64,000 bases of DNA, taken from the NCBI RefSeq assembly GCF_008364825.1, contig NZ_VTTO01000003.1, positions 1-64,000 on the forward strand. The letters are read 5' to 3'. The DNA comes from Azospirillum sp. B21. Its GTDB lineage: Bacteria > Pseudomonadota > Alphaproteobacteria > Azospirillales > Azospirillaceae. The notes below the pieces were generated by a model. That model made no database searches, had not been told where the DNA came from, and saw only the letters and a program-made list of their open reading frames with translations. Made by a program: the position numbers and the translations under genes. Shown here one piece after another: positions 54,224 to 62,875 of the stretch; position 1 is the stretch's first letter; each line of letters opens with the position of its first letter.

Positions 54224-54243
54224 AATACATCGCAGAGGCTATC

Positions 54244-55557
54244 CTATCGCCCCTCGCCCAAGGCCTCGCTCGCTACCACGATGCGCAGCGCCAGTTCTTC
54301 CACCGCCTCGTCGCGGTCCATGTCGTAGAGAAGCTGCGCCAGCAGCCGGCCGCGCGCCACCAGACGGCGGGCCAATGCCGGATCGGCGGGCTTCGCCAGC
54401 AACGCCTCGACCAGCCGTTCGCCGGTCAGGCGGGCCAGCGCGTCGCAGCGCTCGACCAGCCGCTGCTTCAGCGTGTCCACGGCGGCAGGGCGGCCGGCGT
54501 GGGTCAGGTCGGCGCAGAAATGGTGCAGGCTGCGCAGCTGGCGCAGCAGGGCCGCGAACAGAAGGTCGTCCAGATCGCCGCCGGCCGCGGCCCTGCCGAC
54601 GAGATCGAACAATGTGTCGGAAAGCCGCCATGCCGCCGACAGCCAGTCGTTCATCGCCTTGCGGTCGGCCGGCTCGACGAAGGGTCCGGACTCCTCCTTC
54701 GTCTCCTCCTGGTCGTCCAGGTTGCGAAGCGCGATGACGATCAGCCCATCGGCCTGGGCGAGCGTAGCGAGGCTGGCATGAAGCGCCTTCAGCCCGCGAT
54801 CGGCGACGAACCCCTCGATCGCCTCGGTGGCACGGTGCAGGGAATAGCGGGCAAGCCGGCGCGACTGATAGACGACGTCCTGCAACGCACTGCCGCCGCC
54901 CAGCGCCTCCAGCACCATCCGCCGCACCTCGAAGCGCAGCAGGGCGCGGGCCAGCCGGTCGATGCCGCCGACGTCGATGGGGCGGCGGTCCTTGGTCAGC
55001 GCGTCGGCGGTGGCGCGGGCGTCGGTCTCGATGGCGCCGATCACCGCCTGGAGGTGACCCTTGCCGCCGCCGCGCATCCGGCCGACCAACGCCCGCATCG
55101 CCTCGGCAAGGTCGATGGCGCTGGGCAGGCTTTCCTCATGGGCGGTGCGGCCGGTCACCAGCCGGTCGATCAGATGGTCGCGCACCCCCGGCAGCAGCAC
55201 GTCGGTGACGATCTGCCCGATCGGCCGCAGCAGCGCTTCCAGCATCCGGCCCGGCGGCTGGCCGGCCAGTCCCGGCAGCGGGTTGACCGGCTTGGGCACC
55301 AGCCTTGGCCGGTGCGGCTCCAGCAGCTCCAGCACCGCGTCGCCGCGCAGCGGGGTGATGGTGCCGCGCAGAAACTGCGCGAGACGCAGGGCCGTCCGCG
55401 CCTCGGCGATGCCGCGTGGCGGGAGGCCGTCGGGTGCTGGCGGAGCGGCCGGTGCGGGCTGGGGAGAGGGTGGGGGCGTCCGGACAAGCGTCTGCGTCGG
55501 CACCGGCGGGGTGCGCCGGCGCCGGCTGTCGTCGTACTTGGTCGGCCAGAAGGCCAT
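54244..55557 (-). CDS. Uncharacterised helical protein between nifH and draT
   Basis: About 437 residues, not recognised. It starts MAFWPTKYDDSRRRR, then a Pro/Ala-rich linker to residue 45, and continues as mostly alpha-helical, Leu/Ala/Arg-rich sequence with blocks such as EARTALRLAQFLRGTI, PIGQIVTDVLLPGVRDHLIDR and ADGLIVIALRNLDDQEE. No membrane helix, no cysteine motif, no nucleotide-binding motif. The frame is open to 55686. Codon use looks like a normal gene of this genome. Position between nifH and draT suggests, without proof, a nitrogen-fixation link. Confidence 0.75.
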   Translation of the reverse strand: MAFWPTKYDDSRRRRTPPVPTQTLVRTPPPSPQPAPAAPPAPDGLPPRGIAEARTALRLAQFLRGTITPLRGDAVLELLEPHRPRLVPKPVNPLPGLAGQPPGRMLEALLRPIGQIVTDVLLPGVRDHLIDRLVTGRTAHEESLPSAIDLAEAMRALVGRMRGGGKGHLQAVIGAIETDARATADALTKDRRPIDVGGIDRLARALLRFEVRRMVLEALGGGSALQDVVYQSRRLARYSLHRATEAIEGFVADRGLKALHASLATLAQADGLIVIALRNLDDQEETKEESGPFVEPADRKAMNDWLSAAWRLSDTLFDLVGRAAAGGDLDDLLFAALLRQLRSLHHFCADLTHAGRPAAVDTLKQRLVERCDALARLTGERLVEALLAKPADPALARRLVARGRLLAQLLYDMDRDEAVEELALRIVVASEALGEGR

Positions 55558-55740
55558 GCGGGTGCCGCCGGATCGTAAGCGTCGCTGTACTGAGTATGGG
55601 GACGGACCGTTCGGCTTCAAACGGACAATGTTGCGACATGGGGCGATGAGGCCCTCTGCCGGCCTTCTGCCGGCTTCGCTGCTCAAGGCTTGGCACGCGC
55701 CCGCTTATACAATATCCATATAGGAAGTAATGTTATTCGG

Positions 55741-56646
55741 ATGGAGTGGATCGGCGTGGCGGATGGGGTGGCGACACAGGATGCGGGCGGTCGGACGATG
55801 GAGCCCGATGCGCCCCCTGACTCCCCACTGGCCCTTCGCGCCCACCGCACCAACCTCGTCAATATTCCGGCCGCCACGCTGTGCGGCGAAGCCTACAACG
55901 ACGAGCCGCGGCGCCTGCGCATCGGCGCCACCCGCAGCGAACACGCAGCATTGTTCGAGGCGCTGGACGAAAGCCCCGACGCGCTGACCGCATCGGACGT
56001 TTTCCAGCGTTACATGGCCGAACTGTTCGGGGTGAACCCGGATTTTTCCGGGGCGGAGGGACCGGACGGCAAGCGGCGCTTCCGCGCCAGCTACCTGCGC
56101 CTGCTGAAGGGCTGGATGTTCGACAGCAACCGGGCGGAAGGCGCGGTGCTGAAGGGCTGGGTGGAGAGCCGCTTCGGACTGCTGCCGACCTTCCATGGCG
56201 AACCGATCCGCCGCTTCGCCTCCGACGCCTGGACCGCCTATGGCGAGCAGAAGCAGTCGACCCGCTTCCACAACAACAACATCCACCTGCAGCTCGACCT
56301 CTTGTACGAGTTCTGCCAGTGGACAATCCGACGCGGCTGGCCCGATGCGCCGATGCCGAACTGGGCCTCGCACATCCGGCTGTATCGCGGCGTCAACGAT
56401 TTCGAGGAACACCACATCCTCGCGCGGCCGGACCGGCGCACTGCGGTGCTGCGGCTGAACAACCTGTGTTCCTTTTCCATCGACCGCGACATCGCCGGCC
56501 AGTTCGGCGACTACATCCTCGACGCCTGGGTGCCGCTGCCCAAGGTCGTCTTCTTCCGCGACATTCTGCCACGCTACCCCTTCCAAGGCGAAGGGGAGTA
56601 TCTGGTGATCGGCGGGGATTACCGGGTGGGTGTGTCGCTTCTCTGA
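55741..56646 (+). CDS. draT: NAD+-dinitrogenase-reductase ADP-ribosyltransferase DraT
   Basis: 301 residues. Switches off nitrogenase by ADP-ribosylating the NifH arginine (R104 here) when ammonium or darkness/anoxia signals arrive. Family blocks: NLVNIPAATLCGEAYNDEP, FQRYMAELFGVNPDF, LLKGWMFDSNRAEGAVLKGW, HIRLYRGVNDFEEH and LNNLCSFSIDRDIAGQFGDY. Start is uncertain: ATG 55741 is used, ATG 55798 would give 282 residues; neither has a strong ribosome site. Followed 77 bases on by draG. Confidence 0.96.
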   Translation: MEWIGVADGVATQDAGGRTMEPDAPPDSPLALRAHRTNLVNIPAATLCGEAYNDEPRRLRIGATRSEHAALFEALDESPDALTASDVFQRYMAELFGVNPDFSGAEGPDGKRRFRASYLRLLKGWMFDSNRAEGAVLKGWVESRFGLLPTFHGEPIRRFASDAWTAYGEQKQSTRFHNNNIHLQLDLLYEFCQWTIRRGWPDAPMPNWASHIRLYRGVNDFEEHHILARPDRRTAVLRLNNLCSFSIDRDIAGQFGDYILDAWVPLPKVVFFRDILPRYPFQGEGEYLVIGGDYRVGVSLL

Positions 56647-56723
56647 CAACCTCACGTCCGGCGGCGGCCTGATGGCCGGTACGCCGGGCGCACCAGGAAA
56701 GGGCGGGCATTTCGCCCCATGGC

Positions 56724-57632
56724 ATGACCGATCCCAAGATTCTGACCGCGCAAATACGTTCCAGGGCGCTCGGCGCCTATCTCGGCCTCGCCTGCGGCGA
56801 CGCGCTGGGGGCGACCGTGGAGTTCCTGACCAAGGGCGAGATCGCCCACCAGTACGGCGTCCACAAGCACATCAAGGGCGGCGGCTGGCTGAAGCTGCCG
56901 GCCGGGCAGGTGACCGACGACACGGAGATGTCGCTGCATCTCGGCCGCGCCATCCTGTCCGCACCCGATTGGGACGCCCGCCGCGCCGCGGAGGAGTTCG
57001 CAATCTGGCTGAAATCGGTGCCGGTCGATGTCGGCGACACGACGCGCCGCGGTATCCGCCGCTTCATCATGCACGGCACGCTGGAGGAGCCGGAATCGGA
57101 ATACCACGCCGGCAACGGTGCCGCGATGCGCAACCTGCCGGTGGCGCTGGCGACACTGGGCGACGATGCGGCGTTCGAACGCTGGTCGGTGGAACAGTCG
57201 CACATCACCCACTGCAACCAACTGTCGGATTCCGCGGTGATCGCGCTGGGACGGATGGTGCGCCGGCTGGTGCTCGGCGGCGGCGTCGTCGCCGCCCGGG
57301 AGGAGGCGAACGCCCTGATCGCCAAGCACCGGCAGTTCAAGTTCCAGCCCTACCGCGGCCTGTCGACGGCCTTTGTGGTCGATACGGTGCAGACCGTCTT
57401 CCACTATTACTTCCAGACCGATTCGGTCGAATCCTGCGTGGTGGAGACGGTGAATCAAGGCGGCGACGCCGACACCACCGGCGCCATCGCCGGCATGCTG
57501 GCCGGCGCCACCTATGGTGTCGAGTCGATCCCGCCGCGCTGGCTGCGCAAGCTGGACCGCAAGGTCTACGACGAGATTTGTCAGCAAACCGACGCGCTGC
57601 TGGCGCGCGCGCCGCTGTTCCAGGGGAGATGA
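56724..57632 (+). CDS. draG: ADP-ribosyl-[dinitrogen reductase] glycohydrolase DraG
   Basis: 302 residues. Removes ADP-ribose from NifH and so restores nitrogenase. The dinuclear Mn site is visible: VTDDTEMSLHLGR near residue 60 and NQGGDADTTGAIAG near residue 245; ACGDALGATVEF and YHAGNGAAMRNLP are also family-typical. ATG at 56724. Together with draT it forms the reversible switch; both are opposite in direction to nifHDK. Confidence 0.97.
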   Translation: MTDPKILTAQIRSRALGAYLGLACGDALGATVEFLTKGEIAHQYGVHKHIKGGGWLKLPAGQVTDDTEMSLHLGRAILSAPDWDARRAAEEFAIWLKSVPVDVGDTTRRGIRRFIMHGTLEEPESEYHAGNGAAMRNLPVALATLGDDAAFERWSVEQSHITHCNQLSDSAVIALGRMVRRLVLGGGVVAAREEANALIAKHRQFKFQPYRGLSTAFVVDTVQTVFHYYFQTDSVESCVVETVNQGGDADTTGAIAGMLAGATYGVESIPPRWLRKLDRKVYDEICQQTDALLARAPLFQGR

Positions 57633-57635
57633 GCG

Positions 57636-58055
57636 ATGGCTGATGTGGTGTTCTTCGAGAAGCCCGGCTGCGGCGGCAATGCCCGCCAGAAGGCCCTGCT
57701 GGAGCAGGCCGGTCACCGGGTGATCGCCCGTGACCTGCTGGGCGAGCCCTGGACGCCGGAGACGCTGCGCCCCTTCTTCGGCGACCGGCCGGTGGCGGAC
57801 TGGTTCAACCGCGCCGCCCCGGCGGTGAAGAGCGGGGAGGTGGTGCCGGAGGCAATGGACGAGGCGTCGGCGCTGGCCGCGATGGTCGAACGCCCGCTGC
57901 TGATCCGCCGCCCGCTGATGCAGGTCGGCGATCGCCGGGATTGCGGGTTCGAGACCGGGCGGGTGGACGCTTGGATCGGGCTGGATGGCGTAGCGGCAGC
58001 GGGGAAGATTGAGGGGTGTCTGCGACCGGACATGCCGCCCTGTCCGAAGCCATAA
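57636..58055 (+). CDS. Nitrogenase-associated ArsC-like protein
   Basis: 139-residue thioredoxin-fold protein of the Spx/ArsC superfamily, nitrogenase-associated subgroup (TIGR01616 type). FFEKPGCGGNARQKALLEQAGH at the N-terminus has a single Cys in the position of the ArsC catalytic Cys; LLGEPWTPETLRPFFGDRPV follows. RPLLIRRPLMQVGDR is the phosphate/glutathione-like loop. Function in nitrogen fixation unknown. Starts 3 bases after draG, so it is part of the dra operon. Confidence 0.92.
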   Translation: MADVVFFEKPGCGGNARQKALLEQAGHRVIARDLLGEPWTPETLRPFFGDRPVADWFNRAAPAVKSGEVVPEAMDEASALAAMVERPLLIRRPLMQVGDRRDCGFETGRVDAWIGLDGVAAAGKIEGCLRPDMPPCPKP

Positions 58056-58169
58056 GGACCCAAACCCTGACGTGCATAGGCGCGCGTGCCATGTCAACGC
58101 GTGACCTCGCCCGCCACCTGTCGTAGCTTGTCGCCCCCAAGGCGACGACCAGCGGCAGACGAGGACATC

Positions 58170-58940
58170 ATGTGCGAACTCCTGGGCATGAGCGCCAACG
58201 TGCCCACGGACATCTGCTTCAGCTTCGCCGGCCTGATGCGCCGCGGCGGACAGACCGGGCCGCACCGCGACGGCTGGGGCATCGCCTTTTACGAAGGCAA
58301 GGGCTGCCGCGCCTTCCATGATCCGGCACCCAGCAGCGAATCGGAAATCGCCCGGCTGGTCAGCCAATATTCGATCAAGTCCTGCACGGTGATCTCGCAC
58401 ATCCGCCGGGCCAACCGCGGCCGGGTGTCGCTGGAGAACACCCATCCCTTCACCCGCGAACTGTGGGGCCGGGTGTGGACCTTCGCCCACAATGGCCAGT
58501 TGAAGGGCATCAAGGACCGTGTGTTGACCTTCTACGAGCCGGTCGGCAGCACCGACAGCGAGCATGCCTTCTGCTGGCTGCTCGACCAGATCCGTATGCA
58601 GTATCCGGAGCCGCCGAAGACCACCGCCGGGTTGATGAAGCTGATCCGTCATCTGGCCGCCGATCTGGGGACGTTGGGCGTGTTCAACATGCTGCTCAGC
58701 GACGGGCGCTACCTGTGGTGCCACTGCGCCACCAACCTCGCCTGGTTGACCCGCAAGGCGCCGTTCGGTGCCGCCACCCTGCTGGATGCCGACATGAGCG
58801 TCGATTTCTCCAAGGAGACGACGCCCAACGACGTCGTCACCGTCATCGCCACCCGCCCACTGACCAGGGACGAGGCCTGGACGGTGATGCAGCCGGGTCA
58901 GATGGCGGTCTTCCGCGGCGGCGCGCTGGTGACGCGCTGA
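58170..58940 (+). CDS. Class II glutamine amidotransferase (YafJ type)
   Basis: 256 residues. Cys2 is the N-terminal nucleophile after removal of Met ([12 protein letters not shown]). [39 protein letters not shown] and FAHNGQLKG are the glutaminase motifs; no synthetase domain follows, so it is the stand-alone YafJ-like form whose acceptor is unknown. ATG at 58170 after GAGGA; the frame is open to 58086 but the Cys2 rule fixes the start. Confidence 0.93.
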   Translation: MCELLGMSANVPTDICFSFAGLMRRGGQTGPHRDGWGIAFYEGKGCRAFHDPAPSSESEIARLVSQYSIKSCTVISHIRRANRGRVSLENTHPFTRELWGRVWTFAHNGQLKGIKDRVLTFYEPVGSTDSEHAFCWLLDQIRMQYPEPPKTTAGLMKLIRHLAADLGTLGVFNMLLSDGRYLWCHCATNLAWLTRKAPFGAATLLDADMSVDFSKETTPNDVVTVIATRPLTRDEAWTVMQPGQMAVFRGGALVTR

Positions 58941-59087
58941 GCCGGTCGTACCCAGGCCGATTGTTGCTTGTCCAGAGACGATCTTTCGCGCACAGACCGG
59001 CTTAACCACTGGAAAACAAAGGGGCATCTTGGTCGTCAGAACCCGGCCGGACATGACGGCCGCAACAACCAAGAGGCTCCTTCCGCC

Positions 59088-59711
59088 ATGACCACGATCC
59101 TGCATGTCGACTCCAGCCCGCTCGGCACCGCGTCCGTCACCCGCCAGCTGACCGCCTCCATCGTCGAGGCCCTGGTGAAGGCCGATCCGGCGGCCACCGT
59201 CGTCACCCGCGACGTCGCCGCCAACCCGCCGGCCCATCTGGACGGCGAGCTGCTGCAGGTCGTCAAGCTCGGCGTCGTCGAGGGCCTGAGCCCGCGGCAG
59301 AGCGAGGAGCTGGCCCTGACCAATGCCCTGCTCGACGAGTTCCTGGCCGCCGACGTCGTCGTGGTCGGCGCGCCGATGTACAACTTCTCCATCCCGACCC
59401 AGCTGAAGGCCTGGATCGACCGCCTCGCCCAGGCCGGCCGCACCTTCCGCTACACCGCGAAGGGCCCCGAGGGTCTGGCCGGCGGCAAGCGCGTGATCGT
59501 GGCGTCCGGCCGCGGCGGCGTCTATTCGACCAACCCGGCGCTGGCCGGCCTGGACCACCAGGAAGCCTATCTGCGCACCGTGTTCGGCTTCTTCGGCATC
59601 ACCGACGTGACCTTCATCCGCGCCGAGGGCATCGGCATGGGTCCGGAAGCCAAGGACAAGGCGCTGGCCGGCGCAGCGAAGGAGATCGAGGGGCTGTTGG
59701 TCGCGGCTTGA
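59088..59711 (+). CDS. azoR: FMN-dependent NADH-azoreductase
   Basis: 207-residue flavodoxin-like enzyme reducing quinones and azo compounds with NADH. FMN-binding DSSPLGTASVTRQLT near residue 8, APMYNFSIPTQLKAWIDR near residue 96 and GRGGVYS near residue 145 are the AzoR signatures. ATG at 59088 after AAGAGG; upstream codons to 58968 lack a better start. The short gap to the amidotransferase is about 150 bases, so it likely has its own promoter. Confidence 0.95.
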   Translation: MTTILHVDSSPLGTASVTRQLTASIVEALVKADPAATVVTRDVAANPPAHLDGELLQVVKLGVVEGLSPRQSEELALTNALLDEFLAADVVVVGAPMYNFSIPTQLKAWIDRLAQAGRTFRYTAKGPEGLAGGKRVIVASGRGGVYSTNPALAGLDHQEAYLRTVFGFFGITDVTFIRAEGIGMGPEAKDKALAGAAKEIEGLLVAA

Positions 59712-59736
59712 TTGGTTGGGGGGCGCAGCGGCGGTT

Positions 59737-59871
59737 GCCCCCTCCCTAACCCTCCCCCGCCCTCGGTCGGCCGAAGGCCGATCCGATCGCGGGAGAGGGG
59801 ACTACCGCTGGACGCCGACAAAGCTCCTGCCCCCTCTCCCACCGCAGGTGGGGGAGGGATGGGGAGGGGGC
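59737..59871. repeat. C-run/G-run palindromic repeat, copy H
   Basis: GCCCCCTCCCTAACCCTCCC left, GGGATGGGGAGGGGGC right, with inner hairpins including CGGTCGGCCGAAGGCCG and CCCACCGCAGGTGGG. Between the convergent azoR and amn genes. Confidence 0.9.
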
Positions 59872-59890
59872 TTCGAAGCCGACACTCCCC

Positions 59891-61399
59891 CTACTGGAAC
59901 GCCACCTCCGCCAGGCTGCGCAGTTTGCGGGAGTGCAGTGTTTCCATCCCGTGCTCGCGCAGCAGTTCCATCGCCAGCACGCCGATCTTCAGATGCTGGT
60001 CGACCCGCTCGCGGTAGAAGCGGTCGGCCATGCCCGGCAGTTTCAGCTGCCCGTGCATCGGCTTGTCCGACACGCACAGCAACGTCCCGTACGGCACGCG
60101 GAAGCGGAAGCCGTTGGCGGCGATCGTCGCGCTTTCCATGTCCAGCGCGATGGCGCGGCTCTGGCTGAAGCGCATCAGCGGCTCGCGGTGGTCGCGCAGT
60201 TCCCAGTTGCGGTTGTCGATGGTCGCCACCGTGCCGGTGCGCATGATGCTCTTCAGGTCGAAGCCCGACAGCCCGGTCACCCGCTCCACCGCCGTTTCCA
60301 GCGCGCGCTGAACCTCGGCCAGCGCCGGCACCGGCACCCACAGCGGCAAATCGGCGTCCAGCACATGGTCCTCGCGGACATAGCCGTGGGCCAGCACATA
60401 GTCGCCCAGCCGCTGGGTGTGGCGCAGCCCGGCGCAGTGGCCCAGCATCAGCCATGCATGCGGGCGCAGCACCGCGATGTGGTCGGTGATGGTCTTGGCG
60501 TTGGATGGGCCGACGCCGATGTTGACCAGGGTGATGCCGTTGCCGTCCGGACGCTTCAGGTGATAGGCCGGCATCTGCGGCATGCGCAGCAGCCTCGCCG
60601 CCGGGACATCCGCGACGCCGCCGAGATTCTGGTTGGTGGTGACGATGTCGCCCGGCTCGACGAAGCTGTCATACTGGCTGCGGTAGGCGGCCAGATCGGC
60701 GTCGCCGGTCGGTTCCATGATCTCGCGCGACAGCCGGATGAACTCGTCCACATAGAACTGGTAGTTGGTGAACAGCACGAAGTTCTGGAAATGCTCCGGC
60801 GCGGTCGCGGTGTAGTGGCGCAGGCGGTGCAGCGAGAAATCCACCCGCGGCGCCGTGAACAGGGCCAGCGGCTTCACCGCGTCCGGCCCGCCGTCGCAGG
60901 TGCCGTTGACGATGGTGTCGTCCATCCGCGCCAGATCGGGCAGGTCGAACAGGTCCGGCAGCTTGGTCAGCCGGTCGGGCGGCAGATCGCCTTCCACATA
61001 CATGCCGTTGGGAAAGGCGAAATGGATCGGGATCGCCTCCTCGCTGACGCCGACCTCCAGCGGGACATCGTGGTTGCGCAGCAGAAGCGTGAACTGTTCC
61101 AGCAGATAGCGTTCGAACAGGTCGGGCCGCGTCACCGTGGTGGAGTGGACGCCGACCCCCTCGACGAAGCCGTAGGACAGCCGGGTGTCGACCGCGGCCC
61201 CCGACACGGCGGTCAGCCGCACATAGGGGTAATAGGCCCGGTTCCGCCCGCCTTCCTCCTCGCCCTGGGTATAGGCGGCGAAGCGGTCGCGCAGATAGGC
61301 GGTGTTGCGGTCGTAGATGTCGCGCACGCAGGCCAGCGCGGCTTTGGCATCGGTGAAGCGCCCGGCCGACCCGGGCTGGAGCGGGGCTTTATCAGTCAT
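59891..61399 (-). CDS. amn: AMP nucleosidase
   Basis: 502 residues. Cleaves AMP to adenine and ribose 5-phosphate. The N-terminal Amn domain (YYPYVRLTAVSGAAVDTRLS, FLEQFTLL-like LLEQFTLLLRNHDVPLEVG) is followed by the phosphorylase-like domain (LVNIGVGPSNAKTITDHIAV, AWLMLGHCAGLRHTQRLGDY, ALDMESATIAANG). ATG at 61399 is chosen; a GTG at 61462 with AAGGGA upstream would add 21 residues and cannot be excluded. E. coli Amn is about 484 residues. Confidence 0.94.
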   Translation of the reverse strand: MTDKAPLQPGSAGRFTDAKAALACVRDIYDRNTAYLRDRFAAYTQGEEEGGRNRAYYPYVRLTAVSGAAVDTRLSYGFVEGVGVHSTTVTRPDLFERYLLEQFTLLLRNHDVPLEVGVSEEAIPIHFAFPNGMYVEGDLPPDRLTKLPDLFDLPDLARMDDTIVNGTCDGGPDAVKPLALFTAPRVDFSLHRLRHYTATAPEHFQNFVLFTNYQFYVDEFIRLSREIMEPTGDADLAAYRSQYDSFVEPGDIVTTNQNLGGVADVPAARLLRMPQMPAYHLKRPDGNGITLVNIGVGPSNAKTITDHIAVLRPHAWLMLGHCAGLRHTQRLGDYVLAHGYVREDHVLDADLPLWVPVPALAEVQRALETAVERVTGLSGFDLKSIMRTGTVATIDNRNWELRDHREPLMRFSQSRAIALDMESATIAANGFRFRVPYGTLLCVSDKPMHGQLKLPGMADRFYRERVDQHLKIGVLAMELLREHGMETLHSRKLRSLAEVAFQ

Positions 61400-61497
61400 G
61401 TCGTCAAAGATGGGGTACGAACGACCGGCTGGGAAGGCCGAATTTCGGCCAATCCCCAGCACTTATCCCTTCGGAGATGATGAAACGCCCTCGCCGT

Positions 61498-62853
61498 TCA
61501 GTCGGCGTTCAGCCCCATCAGCGATTTGGCGAAGGCATCCGCATCGAACGGGCGCAGGTCGTAGACTCCCTCGCCGACGCCGATGGCGTGGACCGGGATC
61601 TTGAACTTCTCCGCCAGCGAGACCAGCACGCCGCCGCGGGCGGAGCCGTCCAGCTTGGTCAGGATCAGGCCGTTGACATTGACCATGTCGCGGAAGATCT
61701 CCACCTGGCTGTGCGCGTTCTGGCCGGTGGTGGCGTCCAGAGTCAGCAGGGTGGTGTGCGGTGCCGTCTCGTCCAGCTTCTTGATGACGCGGACGATCTT
61801 GCGAAGTTCCTCCATCAGGCCGGTCTTGTTCTGCAGGCGGCCGGCGGTGTCGATCAGCAGCACGTCGACCTTCTCGGCCCGTGCGCGTTCCAGCGCGTCA
61901 TACGCAAGGCCGGCGGCGTCCGCCCCGGTGTCGCGCGCGACGACCGGACAGCCGGTGCGCTCGCCCCAGATCTTCAGCTGGCTGACCGCGGCGGCGCGGA
62001 AGGTGTCGCCGGCGGCCAGCATCACGCTCTTGCCCTCCGCCTTGAACTGGCGGGCGAGCTTGCCGATGGTCGTGGTCTTGCCGGTGCCGTTGACGCCGAC
62101 GACCAGGATGACATGCGGCTTCAGCGCCGGGTCGAGCACCAGCGGCTTGGCGACGGGGGTGACGATCTTCGACACCTCGGCGGCGAGCGTCGACTTGACC
62201 TCCTCCGGCGAGACCTCCTTGCCGAAGCGGGTCCGTGCCAGCTCCGCCGTGACCTTCGCCGCGGTGGCCGGGCCGAGATCGGCGGTGATCAGCAGCTCTT
62301 CCAGTTCCTCCAGCGCCTCGTCGTCCAGCTTGCGCTTGGTGAAGATGCTGGTGATGCCGTCGGTCAGCTTGGACGAGGACTTCGACAATCCTTCCTTCAG
62401 CTTGGCGAACCAGCCCTTCTTGGTCGGCGGCGCCTCTTCGGCAGCCACGGCGACGGGGGCCGGGGTGGGGGCGGGAGCGGGCGCCGGCGGCAGTTCCGGA
62501 ACGGGTTCCGGCTCCGGCGCCGGGGCAGGGATCACCGGGGCAGGGGCGGGCGGCGGCTCGGCCGGAGCGGCGGGCGGTGTGACCGGGGCCGGCGCAATGG
62601 GGGCGGGCGCGGCCGGAGGCGGCGCGACGGGTGTCGGCGGCGGTTCGGCGCTCGGCGGCGCCGGCGGCAGCTCCGGCACCGGCTCGACCTCCGGCTTGGG
62701 AGGCAGCGGAGCGGCGGGCGGTTCCGGCGTTTTTTCCGGCTCCGGTTCCGGCGCGGGAGTGGCGGACTCCTGGGTGACCGATTGGTCCTTCGCCGCCTCG
62801 TCCTTGGGCGCGGTCTCTTCGGGCTTCTTGCGGCCGAACCAGCGGAAAATCAT
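61498..62853 (-). CDS. ftsY: Signal recognition particle receptor FtsY
   Basis: 451 residues. Receptor for the SRP that guides membrane proteins to the Sec translocon. The acidic/Pro-Ala A domain spans about residues 10-150, with a [10 protein letters not shown] start; the N domain begins at [17 protein letters not shown]; the G domain has [32 protein letters not shown] and [11 protein letters not shown]. The Pro/Ala/Glu linker is longer than in E. coli and lacks a membrane helix. mtaB lies 22 bases upstream and is likely co-transcribed. Confidence 0.97.
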   Translation of the reverse strand: MIFRWFGRKKPEETAPKDEAAKDQSVTQESATPAPEPEPEKTPEPPAAPLPPKPEVEPVPELPPAPPSAEPPPTPVAPPPAAPAPIAPAPVTPPAAPAEPPPAPAPVIPAPAPEPEPVPELPPAPAPAPTPAPVAVAAEEAPPTKKGWFAKLKEGLSKSSSKLTDGITSIFTKRKLDDEALEELEELLITADLGPATAAKVTAELARTRFGKEVSPEEVKSTLAAEVSKIVTPVAKPLVLDPALKPHVILVVGVNGTGKTTTIGKLARQFKAEGKSVMLAAGDTFRAAAVSQLKIWGERTGCPVVARDTGADAAGLAYDALERARAEKVDVLLIDTAGRLQNKTGLMEELRKIVRVIKKLDETAPHTTLLTLDATTGQNAHSQVEIFRDMVNVNGLILTKLDGSARGGVLVSLAEKFKIPVHAIGVGEGVYDLRPFDADAFAKSLMGLNAD

Positions 62854-62875
62854 GGAGTGTCCACTATGAAAGGGG

